In this document: piece by piece, positions 1-6,010 of the stretch
How positions within the stretch are numbered: the first letter of the stretch is position 1
Layout: each line of letters starts with the position of its first letter
NCBI GenBank assembly: GCA_900769035.1
Contig: CAAGFD010000275.1
Location: 1 to 6,010, forward strand
Origin: Bacteroidales bacterium
Lineage (GTDB): Bacteria; Bacteroidota; Bacteroidia; Bacteroidales; Paludibacteraceae
Direction of reading: 5' to 3'
DNA: 6,010 nucleotides
Program-made: the position numbers and the translations under genes
Notes under the pieces: model-generated
What the model saw: the letters and a program-made list of their open reading frames with translations, nothing else
Databases searched by the model: none
What the model was told of the DNA's origin: nothing

Positions 1-1674
1 AAGTTGTAAAGGAATAAACATACCGAGAGCAAAAGGCAATACTGGTACGCCAATAAAATTAAGAAGAAGAGCTAAAATAGCGCCACAACCATATAATAAC
101 CAAGGAGCACCTTGACCCATCATAAGAGGCTCAATTACAGCAGCCATAGCATTTGCTTGTGGAGCAACAAGAGCATTTTCACCAGAGAAACCATACGTTT
201 TATTCAGTACCAAGATGACACCACCTACAGTAGCAGCAGAAACAAGAGTTCCTAAAAATTTCCAAGTTTCTTGTTTGGCCGGAGTTGTACCAATCCAATA
301 ACCAATTTTAAGGTCGGTAATAAAACCACCAGCCATTGATAAAGCAGTACATACAACGCCACCGATAACCATACTGGCAACCATACCACTAGTTCCTTTT
401 AAACCTACTGCAACTAAAATTACAGAAGCAACAATAAGAGTCATCAACGTCATTCCTGATACAGGATTAGAACCTACAATTGCAATAGCATTTGCTGCAA
501 CGGTTGTAAAGAGGAATGCAATAACTACTACCACAACAAAAGCAACCAATGTTTGCATAAAACTGTGGATAACTCCAAAATAGAAAAATATGAATACTAT
601 AATAAGTGCGGATACAATAGATATTAAAATAAATTTCATGGATAAATCTCTTTCAGTACGAGGCACTGCGTTTGCTATTGCTTTACCCTTACCGCCTAAC
701 TCCTTAACAGCAAGACCTGCAGCACCTTTAATAACACCCCATGATTTAATAATACCGATAACACCAGCCATAGCAATAGCACCAACACCAATCATTCTGC
801 CATATTGACTAAAAATAACAGTTGGGTCAAGTTCACTCAACATCACAGAACCATCTGTAGTCATACCTAACAAAGGGATGACAAAAAACCACACGAAGAA
901 AGAACCGGCACATATGATAAGGCTATACTTCAAACCGATAATAAAACCAAGACCAAGAACAGCGGCACTAGTATTTAAAGAGAATTGTAATTTTAGTTTT
1001 TGAGCGATACTCTCTCCCCAAGGAATCATACGAGTAGACAGAGTTTCACTCCATGCACCGAAACTTGAAACAAGGAAATCATAAAGGCCACCAATTAATC
1101 CTGCAATTAATAAAGGTTTTGCTTGACCACCACCCTTTTCGCCCGACACTAATACTTGTGTTGTAGCAGTAGCTTCAGGGAAAGGATATTTACCATGCAT
1201 ATCACTTACAAAGTATTTTCTAAAAGGAATTAGGAATAGAATACCCAATATACCACCAAGTAATGAACTTAAAAATACTTGAATAAATGAAACGGAAATT
1301 TCAGGATATTTAGCCTGAAGGATGTATAAAGCAGGAAGTGTAAAAATAGCACCTGCAACAATAACACCGGAAGCCGAACCGATAGATTGAATAATAACAT
1401 TTTCTCCTAAAGCATTTTTTCTTTTTGTAGCATTAGACAACCCCACAGCAATAATTGCGATAGGAATTGCAGCTTCAAAAACCTGACCTACTTTAAGACC
1501 TAAATAAGCAGCTGCAGCTGAAAATAAGACCGCCATAACAAGACCCAAAGAAACCGAGTATACACTTACCTCAGGAACCACTTGGTTCGAAGGTAATATA
1601 GGCTCGTATTTCTCACCTGGTTTTAATTCTCTGGCAGCATTCTCGGGAAGACCGATTTCTTTTTTTTCTGACAT
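1..1674 (-). CDS. OPT-family oligopeptide transporter, C-terminus cut off by the window edge
   Basis: This is a polytopic inner-membrane transporter of the OPT superfamily, whose bacterial members are thought to import small peptides or metal chelates by proton coupling; the substrate here is unknown. The frame reads from ATG at 1674 through 558 codons to the edge without a stop. The N-terminus is a soluble tail of about 35 residues, followed by a first membrane segment ending in AAAAYLGLKVGQ (53-64), typical of the bacterial family. Further hydrophobic segments lie near 69-80, 93-118, 130-150, 186-205, 238-270, 294-312, 347-369, 374-400, 410-445 and 474-490. The family-type motif NPVSG is at 403-407, and LVAPQANAMAAV (502-513) and GMFIPLQL (551-558) match the conserved late part of the family. 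Relatives are roughly 650 residues, so about 100 are missing. It lies 32 bases downstream of dnaB on the same strand, with no TAnnTTTG box between them, so it may be cotranscribed. Family call is firm; substrate is not. Confidence 0.93.
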   Translation of the reverse strand, partial: MSEKKEIGLPENAARELKPGEKYEPILPSNQVVPEVSVYSVSLGLVMAVLFSAAAAYLGLKVGQVFEAAIPIAIIAVGLSNATKRKNALGENVIIQSIGSASGVIVAGAIFTLPALYILQAKYPEISVSFIQVFLSSLLGGILGILFLIPFRKYFVSDMHGKYPFPEATATTQVLVSGEKGGGQAKPLLIAGLIGGLYDFLVSSFGAWSETLSTRMIPWGESIAQKLKLQFSLNTSAAVLGLGFIIGLKYSLIICAGSFFVWFFVIPLLGMTTDGSVMLSELDPTVIFSQYGRMIGVGAIAMAGVIGIIKSWGVIKGAAGLAVKELGGKGKAIANAVPRTERDLSMKFILISIVSALIIVFIFFYFGVIHSFMQTLVAFVVVVVIAFLFTTVAANAIAIVGSNPVSGMTLMTLIVASVILVAVGLKGTSGMVASMVIGGVVCTALSMAGGFITDLKIGYWIGTTPAKQETWKFLGTLVSAATVGGVILVLNKTYGFSGENALVAPQANAMAAVIEPLMMGQGAPWLLYGCGAILALLLNFIGVPVLPFALGMFIPLQL

Positions 1675-1706
1675 AAAAATTAAAATTATTTATTATTGAT
1701 AAATTA
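1675..1706 (-). other. dnaB-OPT intergenic spacer / OPT leader
   Basis: This 32-base spacer is almost entirely A/T. It has no TAnnTTTG -7 element, no Shine-Dalgarno sequence ahead of the OPT ATG, and no GC-rich hairpin that could serve as a terminator. The simplest reading is readthrough from dnaB into the transporter gene, but a promoter inside the 3' end of dnaB cannot be excluded by eye. Confidence 0.5.
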
Positions 1707-3275
1707 TTAAAATACAGAATTTTGTGTATTGTATTTACTAATACCGTCAAAATCATCATTAGAAGAATCAGGCAATGGAGTTTCTATAATATTATTGGCA
1801 GTTTCTGTCTTTCTTCCATTATTTCTACTTGAAGCAACAACTCGATTTTCGAACGAAGAATCACCCATATTTAAAAACAATGCATATTCACTGATAAAGC
1901 GCAAGTTTATATCTTTTGTAGCACCATTTCTATGTTTTGCAATCAAAATTTGAGCTAGTCCTCGTAAATCCATTCCTGTTTGAGGATCTTCATAAATTTT
2001 ATAATATTCAGGACGGTGAATAAAACATACCATATCGGCGTCTTGCTCAATTGCGCCTGATTCACGCAAATCACTTAATTGAGGTTTTCTACCATCAACA
2101 GAGTTGGACGAACCACGCGACTCATTATTTCTATTTACTTGAGCCAATGCAATAATAGGAATATCAAGTTCTTTTGCCAACCCCTTTAACGACCTGGAAA
2201 TAAGGCTCACTTCACCCTCACGACTATAAAAATTCATACCTTCCGCCGTCATAAGTTGAAGGTAGTCGATAACAATTATCTGAACACCATGCTCCTTAAC
2301 CAATCTACGGGCCTTTGTCTTTAATTCCAAAACCGAAAGTTGCGGAGTATCATCCACATAAATCGGCGCTTGAAGCAAATCATTAACTTTATTATTAAGT
2401 TGCTCCCATTCATGATTCTCTAAAGTACCATTCTTGATTTTATCACCGGTAATACGAGTAACATTTACTATAAGACGGTTAACTAATTGTACATCACTCA
2501 TCTCAAGTGAAAAAATCGCACAAGGAATTTTATAATCAACAGCCATATTTTTTGCCATAGATAAAACAAAAGCGGTTTTACCCATGGCAGGACGGGCAGC
2601 AATAATAACTAAATCACTTTTTTGCCAACCGGAAGTAACGGCATCTAACTCATTAAATCCGCTTGGAATACCACTCATCTTATCTTTATTTTTCGATGCC
2701 TCAGAAATTCTACGTAAAGCTTCATTAACAACCGGCTCTATATGTTTAAAATCCCTACGCATGCTATTACGCTGTAGTTCAAAAATAGCATTTGACAAGC
2801 CTTGTAAAACCTCGTCGACATCTGAGGTTTCATTATATGCTTTGATTAAAGAGTCGGAACAACTATTTATTGTCTCTCTCAATACATACTTCTGAACTAT
2901 AATACGAGCGTAATACTCGATATTTACCACAGATGCCGTATTGGATGCATTTAAAGATGATAAATATTCTATACCTCCAACCACTTCAAGATCACCATTT
3001 TGACGTAACTGTTGAGCAACGGTTAGAATATCTACACTATTTTGAGATAAAGATAATTGTTGAATAGCCGCATAGATTTTTTCATGTGCAGGTTTATAAA
3101 AATAATTAGGCTTTAAAATATCGGAAACTGAAGAAAACGCATCTTTCCTGCGCAGTAATATACCCAATACACCAGCCTCCATTTCTAAGGCTTGAGGAGG
3201 AATTTTTCCTTCTAAACTAACAATTTTCGATTCGTTTTTACTACTACCAGAATTATTCAATCTTGTTTTAGCCAT
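1707..3275 (-). CDS. dnaB: Replicative DNA helicase DnaB
   Basis: This is the hexameric, ATP-driven helicase that unwinds DNA at the replication fork and recruits primase. The 522-residue product is normal for Bacteroidetes DnaB. The N-terminal helical domain (about 25-130) contains PPQALEMEAGVLG and YKPAHEKIY. A linker leads to the RecA-like core. Walker A is ARPAMGKTA (227-235, Lys233), the likely catalytic Glu258 is in SLEMS, Walker B is IIVIDYLQL with Asp337, and LSDLRESGAIEQDAD (400-414) is the DnaB signature. Lys447 and Arg449 in AKHRNG match the lysine/arginine finger pair described for Bacillus-type DnaB. There is no intein. The last 50 residues are a polar, low-complexity tail. The frame is open to an ATG at 3353, but I place the start at 3275. 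The extra 26 residues are basic and unlike the family, and a TAnnTTTG promoter box lies inside that extension. Divergent from the lipoprotein operon. Confidence 0.97.
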   Translation of the reverse strand: MAKTRLNNSGSSKNESKIVSLEGKIPPQALEMEAGVLGILLRRKDAFSSVSDILKPNYFYKPAHEKIYAAIQQLSLSQNSVDILTVAQQLRQNGDLEVVGGIEYLSSLNASNTASVVNIEYYARIIVQKYVLRETINSCSDSLIKAYNETSDVDEVLQGLSNAIFELQRNSMRRDFKHIEPVVNEALRRISEASKNKDKMSGIPSGFNELDAVTSGWQKSDLVIIAARPAMGKTAFVLSMAKNMAVDYKIPCAIFSLEMSDVQLVNRLIVNVTRITGDKIKNGTLENHEWEQLNNKVNDLLQAPIYVDDTPQLSVLELKTKARRLVKEHGVQIIVIDYLQLMTAEGMNFYSREGEVSLISRSLKGLAKELDIPIIALAQVNRNNESRGSSNSVDGRKPQLSDLRESGAIEQDADMVCFIHRPEYYKIYEDPQTGMDLRGLAQILIAKHRNGATKDINLRFISEYALFLNMGDSSFENRVVASSRNNGRKTETANNIIETPLPDSSNDDFDGISKYNTQNSVF

Positions 3276-3314
3276 ATCATTATCTATTTTCTTTGCGGAT
3301 TTTCTTTTACATTG

Positions 3315-3322
3315 CAAATTTA
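3315..3322 (-). promoter_or_regulatory. Bacteroidetes -7 promoter element for dnaB
   Basis: On the minus strand this reads TAAATTTG, a full match to the TAnnTTTG -7 consensus, followed directly by CAATGT. It lies 39 bases upstream of the proposed dnaB ATG at 3275, giving a predicted leader of roughly 30 bases. No TTG is present at the expected -33 distance (19 bases upstream is AGG); instead the spacer holds an A8 tract on the minus strand. The box is convincing but the promoter has only this half of the consensus. It also argues against translation starting at 3353. Confidence 0.6.
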
Positions 3323-3490
3323 CTATTTTTTTTAGAATTAGCCTACTAGTCAATATACCCTAATTATCAACAGTTTCTAATATCACAAGAGTATTCAAAC
3401 AATATAGGTGCAAATAATTATTACCATACAATTACAAAACACCTATTAAATATAAGTTACAGATACCCGAAAAATTATCATCAATTTATA

Positions 3491-3521
3491 TTTGCCAATC
3501 CATTATAAATTTATACATTTG
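3491..3521 (+). promoter_or_regulatory. Bacteroidetes-type promoter of the lipoprotein-DUF4494-yggS operon
   Basis: A -33 element TTTG (3491-3494) is followed by exactly 19 bases and then TACATTTG (3514-3521), a full match to TAnnTTTG. The predicted transcript starts near 3528, about 30 bases before the ATG at 3560. The -33 TTTG is itself the end of another TAnnTTTG match, TATATTTG (3487-3494), which lacks a good TTG upstream. I therefore favour the downstream box as the active one. No other promoter is needed for the two genes that follow. Confidence 0.72.
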
Positions 3522-3559
3522 TAGGACGAAATTTATGTACAATTAATCTATCAAACAGT

Positions 3560-4384
3560 ATGAAAAAAACATTTACTATCATTCTATCTATCATATTTTT
3601 AGCGAGTTGTGCTGATATAAGTTTTAACAAAACCAAAAAGCTTATTTCTGATTCGTCATCCTATGATATAGAATCTTTATCAAAAATCGAAGATAAAATA
3701 TCTAAGTCACATTACTCTATTGAGCAAGCAAATGAAATTAGATTACTTTACACCGATTATATCAATAACGTAGGAAAACGTATAACCGACTCTATCAATG
3801 ATTTATTCTGTAATACTGATGTTTCCGAGCTTAATTTTTTAGAGGTTTATGAAAATACCAATTTACAAAGTAAAGAATTACAAAATTATGGAATCATATT
3901 ATACTATGTAGAAGGAAGTGTTTACTATGATATTTTACCATTACACGTCTATGATGTATTTCAAGAATATCTAACTCCATACGACCAAAAATTGGCATAT
4001 ATCCAACAAAAAGAGATTGAAGAACCTATATTAATAGATGCCGGCATAGTAGTACCTTGTAGTGAAATTGCAAATCGACTTCATGAAACTGAATTAATCA
4101 TTCAAGAGTATAACGATACTAGTAATATGGAAATTCTCGAATACAAACAAAGATATATGATATTGTTGATGTTCGGAAGTGATAACACTCCGGCTTTTGA
4201 TTGGTATACACACGAAATGAATGAAGATTTCAAAAATGAAATTATCAATTATATAAACGAATATCCGGATTCTCCATGTTCAAAAATCTTCTCGGAATAT
4301 ATTCAAATACTGAGTAAAACCAATTTCAAAGAGAATAAAGAATCCAGAAAATTCATTGAACAACTAATTAAATCTTTCTATTAA
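3560..4384 (+). CDS. Predicted lipoprotein of unknown function
   Basis: I do not recognise this 274-residue protein. It starts with a clear lipoprotein signal peptide: a basic n-region (MKK), a hydrophobic core (about 5-15) and the lipobox LASC, with Cys17 the predicted lipidated residue after cleavage by signal peptidase II. The residues after it (ADISFNKT) contain no obvious acidic surface-export signal of the Bacteroidetes kind, so a periplasm-facing anchor is the safer guess. The mature part is acidic and rich in E, D, N, I and Y. It looks mostly helical, without repeats or further membrane segments. Three other cysteines (84, 167, 240) could form at most one disulfide. The C-terminal third contains FGSDNTPAFDWYTHEM (205-220). 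It is the first gene of a tight operon, one base ahead of the DUF4494 gene. This suggests co-expression but does not reveal function. Confidence 0.87.
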   Translation: MKKTFTIILSIIFLASCADISFNKTKKLISDSSSYDIESLSKIEDKISKSHYSIEQANEIRLLYTDYINNVGKRITDSINDLFCNTDVSELNFLEVYENTNLQSKELQNYGIILYYVEGSVYYDILPLHVYDVFQEYLTPYDQKLAYIQQKEIEEPILIDAGIVVPCSEIANRLHETELIIQEYNDTSNMEILEYKQRYMILLMFGSDNTPAFDWYTHEMNEDFKNEIINYINEYPDSPCSKIFSEYIQILSKTNFKENKESRKFIEQLIKSFY

Positions 4385-4388
4385 AATG
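4382..4388 (+). promoter_or_regulatory. Stop-start junction, lipoprotein to DUF4494 gene
   Basis: The lipoprotein stop TAA (4382-4384) is followed by one base and then the next ATG (4386-4388). There is no Shine-Dalgarno sequence before this start, so initiation probably depends on ribosomes terminating upstream (translational coupling). This supports one transcript from the promoter near 3491-3521. Confidence 0.65.
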
Positions 4389-4826
4389 GCAACTTGGTTT
4401 GAATGTAAAGTAACGTACGAAAAAATTGGTGAAGACGGATTACAAAAAAAGACAACAGAACCGTATCTGGTAGATGCATTATCATTTACTGATGCCGAAA
4501 CAATAATATGTGATAAATGTGAAGCATACGCATCGGGTAGTTTTATGGTTGCTTCTGTAAAAAGATGCAAATATTCTGATGTACTATTTAATGATGAAGG
4601 AGACAAATGGTATAGATGCAAGGTTGCATTAATCAGTATAGACGAAGATAAAGGTGTTGAGAAAAAGATAACTCAAACATTAATGGCACAAGCCTCATCA
4701 TTAGAAGATGCGTTGTCAGTCATTAAAAAAGAATTCAGCAATAGTATTATGGATTATACCATAACATCCATCACTGAAACGATGATACTTGATGTATTCA
4801 AATACGAACCTGAAGAAAAGAAATGA
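4386..4826 (+). CDS. DUF4494-family protein, internally duplicated
   Basis: This 146-residue, apparently cytoplasmic protein has no signal peptide or membrane segment. Its opening (ATWFECKVTYEKIGEDGLQKK), the EPYLVDALSFTDAE segment (25-38) and the later DKWYRCKVALISIDEDKG (73-90) match what I recall of DUF4494, a small uncharacterised family found in Bacteroidetes. The chain is visibly two copies of one unit of about 70 residues. W4-FECKV aligns with W75-YRCKV, ALSFTDA (31-37) with ASSLEDA (103-109), and FMVASVKRCKYSDV (53-66) with YTITSITETMILDV (124-137). Each unit would give beta strands, a helix, then strands. Five cysteines (7, 42, 45, 61, 78) include a CDKC pair at 42-45. It is the middle gene of the operon, with its TGA overlapping the yggS ATG. 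Function unknown; its position beside yggS hints at, but does not prove, a shared role. Confidence 0.9.
   Translation: MATWFECKVTYEKIGEDGLQKKTTEPYLVDALSFTDAETIICDKCEAYASGSFMVASVKRCKYSDVLFNDEGDKWYRCKVALISIDEDKGVEKKITQTLMAQASSLEDALSVIKKEFSNSIMDYTITSITETMILDVFKYEPEEKK
4823..4826 (+). promoter_or_regulatory. ATGA overlap coupling DUF4494 gene to yggS
   Basis: The four bases ATGA contain both the yggS start (ATG, 4823-4825) and the DUF4494 stop (TGA, 4824-4826), a classic reinitiation junction. The purine-rich run GAAGAAAAGAA just upstream may help ribosome binding, though it is not a standard Shine-Dalgarno sequence. The overlap also fixes the yggS start. Confidence 0.75.
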
Positions 4827-5500
4827 TAAATATTCAAGAAAATATAAAACAAATTAGATCCACCATACCAAACAACGTAAAGTTGGTATGCGTTTCGAAA
4901 TTTCACACTGTCGAAGATATTTTAAAAGCATACGAGTGTGGAGAACGTCTATTTGGAGAAAACCGACCTCAGGAATTAGTGGCTAAAGTACCGGAATTAC
5001 CTACTGATATCCAATGGCAATTTATTGGTAATCTACAAACCAATAAAGTAAAATACGTAGTACCTAATGCCGATTTAATTCATAGTGTATCCAGCGAAAA
5101 ATTACTGGAAGAAATAAACAAAGCTGCTGTAAAAAATCAAAAAATTCAAAAAATTTTGGTAGAACTACATGTAGCAAAAGAAGAAACCAAGCAAGGATTT
5201 ACTATTGAAGAAGCCATAAATCTTCTTACTCCGGAATACATTAAAAATTTTTCTAATTTAGAATTTTGCGGAGTAATGGGAATGGCATCCTTAACGGATG
5301 ACAAAAATATCATTCGCAGAGATTTTCAATCAATAGCAAATACATTTAAATTATTAAAAACTAATACGTTTACGTGCAATGAAGCCTTCAAAGAAATATC
5401 TATGGGTATGTCTCATGACTATGAAATAGCAATAGAAGAAGGTAGTACAATTGTAAGAATCGGAACATCAATATTTGGAGAAAGGCAATATTACAAATAA
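4823..5500 (+). CDS. yggS: YggS/PLPBP family pyridoxal phosphate-binding protein
   Basis: This is a single-domain, alanine-racemase-fold (TIM-barrel) protein that binds pyridoxal 5'-phosphate in the cytoplasm. The family has no established catalytic activity and acts in PLP homeostasis, with effects on amino-acid and keto-acid pools. The 225 residues are a complete family length. The PLP lysine is Lys26 in LVCVSKFHTVED. Next come ERLFGENRPQEL (41-52), WQFIGNLQTNK (65-75), LIHSVSSEKLL (85-95), ILVELHVAKEETKQGF (111-126) and GVMGMAS (150-156). The phosphate-binding end is SMGMSHDYEIAIEEGST (193-209), followed by VRIGTSIFGE (211-220). The usual histidine after the first Trp of WHFIG is Gln66 here. 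It is the last gene of the operon, overlapping the DUF4494 gene by 4 bases. No terminator hairpin follows. Confidence 0.96.
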   Translation: MINIQENIKQIRSTIPNNVKLVCVSKFHTVEDILKAYECGERLFGENRPQELVAKVPELPTDIQWQFIGNLQTNKVKYVVPNADLIHSVSSEKLLEEINKAAVKNQKIQKILVELHVAKEETKQGFTIEEAINLLTPEYIKNFSNLEFCGVMGMASLTDDKNIIRRDFQSIANTFKLLKTNTFTCNEAFKEISMGMSHDYEIAIEEGSTIVRIGTSIFGERQYYK

Positions 5501-5516
5501 TTTTATAGCCAAAAAA

Positions 5517-5546
5517 TTGATAATTCAATAATAATTTGTAACTTTG
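5517..5546 (+). promoter_or_regulatory. Bacteroidetes-type promoter of iorA
   Basis: TTG (5517-5519), a spacer of 19 bases, and TAACTTTG (5539-5546) match the Bacteroidetes -33/-7 consensus with the same spacing as the promoter at 3491-3521. The predicted start near 5553 leaves a leader of about 60 bases before the ATG at 5613, longer than the other two leaders in the window. The promoter begins only 16 bases after the yggS stop, so iorA is probably an independent transcription unit, although readthrough from yggS remains possible because no terminator is visible. Confidence 0.72.
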
Positions 5547-5612
5547 CAATGTCAAAAAAGCGTCTTTACTTTCAAAATGAAAATATAACAATTACCTTAA
5601 ATATAGTAATAC

Positions 5613-6010
5613 ATGGACAAATTATTATTATTAGGCGATGAAGCCATAGCACAAGCCGCTATAGATGCCGGATTGTCAGGAGTTTATGCATATCCAGGAA
5701 CTCCATCTACAGAAATTACAGAGTATATTCAAGATTCCAAGATGGCAAAAGAACGCGGAATTCGTAGCGAATGGTGTGCTAATGAAAAAACCGCGATGGA
5801 AGCTGCATTAGGTATGAGCTATGCCGGAAAAAGAGCATTATACTGCTGTAAACACGTAGGTATGAATGTTGCTGCAGATTGTTTTGTAAACTCAGCTATT
5901 ACCGGTGTAAACGGTGGATTAATTTATATTGCTGCTGATGACCCGTCAATGCACTCTTCTCAAAATGAGCAAGACTCCAGATTTTATGCAGATTTTGCTT
6001 TAATACCTGC
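5613..6010 (+). CDS. iorA: Indolepyruvate:ferredoxin oxidoreductase alpha subunit, N-terminal part
   Basis: IorA is the thiamine diphosphate-containing large subunit of the IorAB complex. That enzyme oxidatively decarboxylates indolepyruvate and other aryl 2-oxoacids to acyl-CoA, reducing ferredoxin, in anaerobic aromatic amino-acid catabolism. The 132 codons present form the start of the pyruvate-ferredoxin oxidoreductase-type N-terminal domain. Visible family motifs are LLLGDEAIAQAAIDAG (4-19), YAYPGTPSTEITEY (25-38), EWCANEKTAMEAALGMSYAGKRA (53-75), KHVGMNVAAD (80-89) and ADDPSMHSSQNEQDSRFYADFA (108-129). The last block is very characteristic of IorA rather than of other 2-oxoacid oxidoreductases. 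The start is the only sensible ATG, aligning with the usual short lead-in before the GDEAIA motif. The C-terminal TPP domain and ferredoxin-type cysteine clusters lie beyond the edge, as would iorB if adjacent. Substrate preference cannot be read from this fragment. Confidence 0.94.
   Translation, partial: MDKLLLLGDEAIAQAAIDAGLSGVYAYPGTPSTEITEYIQDSKMAKERGIRSEWCANEKTAMEAALGMSYAGKRALYCCKHVGMNVAADCFVNSAITGVNGGLIYIAADDPSMHSSQNEQDSRFYADFALIP

Noticed and set aside
590..808. Plus-strand open frame of 72 codons
   Set aside because: It lies wholly antisense inside the OPT transporter gene; its proline/alanine-rich product is a mirror of membrane-segment codons, with no start context.
1660..1667. A8 tract (minus strand) in codons 3-5 of the transporter gene, a possible slippage site
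   Set aside because: It encodes the lysines of MSEKKEIG in an AT-rich genome and the frame is intact, so there is no sign of phase variation in this single sequence.
1729..1953. Plus-strand open frame of 74 codons
   Set aside because: Antisense to the C-terminal part of dnaB, with no promoter box or recognisable product.
2584..2895. Plus-strand open frame of 103 codons
   Set aside because: Antisense to the conserved Walker A region of dnaB; composition explained by the real gene on the other strand.
3276..3559. Search of the largest gene-free stretch for a tRNA, small RNA, origin or operator
   Set aside because: Apart from the promoter elements reported, I see no cloverleaf, strong palindrome, DnaA-box cluster or GC-rich hairpin; proximity to dnaB alone does not indicate an origin.
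4364..4621. Minus-strand open frame of 85 codons
   Set aside because: Antisense to the start of the DUF4494 gene and the end of the lipoprotein gene; a shadow.
5570..5582. Small inverted repeat TTTCA-AAA-TGAAA in the iorA leader
   Set aside because: A five-pair A/T-rich stem with a three-base loop is too weak to call a terminator or riboswitch, and such repeats are expected by chance here.
5400..5591. Minus-strand open frame of 63 codons
   Set aside because: Leucine/phenylalanine-rich reading of A/T-rich DNA opposite the yggS end and the iorA promoter; no family resemblance.

Overview
The window looks like ordinary chromosomal DNA of an AT-rich member of the Bacteroidetes, probably Bacteroidales. 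Three observations support this. The start codons lack clear Shine-Dalgarno sequences and sit in A/T-rich leaders. Several genes are preceded by the Bacteroidetes -7 element TAnnTTTG, twice with a TTG exactly 19 bases upstream. The proteins (OPT-family transporter, DUF4494 protein, YggS, IorA, and DnaB with a Bacteroidetes-like sequence) are those expected of that group. The genus cannot be fixed from the sequence alone.

Layout: the left half is on the minus strand. dnaB (replicative helicase, start best placed at 3275) is followed after 32 bases by an OPT-family oligopeptide transporter gene. That gene runs off the left edge and lacks its C-terminal end. A 284-base divergent intergenic region (3276-3559) separates dnaB from a plus-strand cluster and carries a -7 element for each direction. 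The cluster is a lipoprotein of unknown function (3560-4384), a DUF4494-family protein (4386-4826) and a YggS/PLPBP-type pyridoxal phosphate-binding protein (4823-5500). The genes are separated by 1 base and then overlap by 4 bases, so they very probably form one translationally coupled operon. After a 112-base gap with its own well-formed promoter, iorA (indolepyruvate:ferredoxin oxidoreductase alpha subunit) begins at 5613 and runs off the right edge.

Functionally the window mixes housekeeping genes (DNA replication, PLP homeostasis) with peptide uptake and 2-oxoacid/aromatic amino-acid catabolism. OPT and IorA both fit an anaerobe that ferments peptides and amino acids, but nothing ties them into one pathway. 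I found no mobile element, CRISPR array, tRNA, rRNA or convincing rho-independent terminator, and no new multi-gene system. The least understood part is the lipoprotein-DUF4494-YggS operon. Its middle protein is visibly an internal duplication and carries an unexpected CxxC pair.
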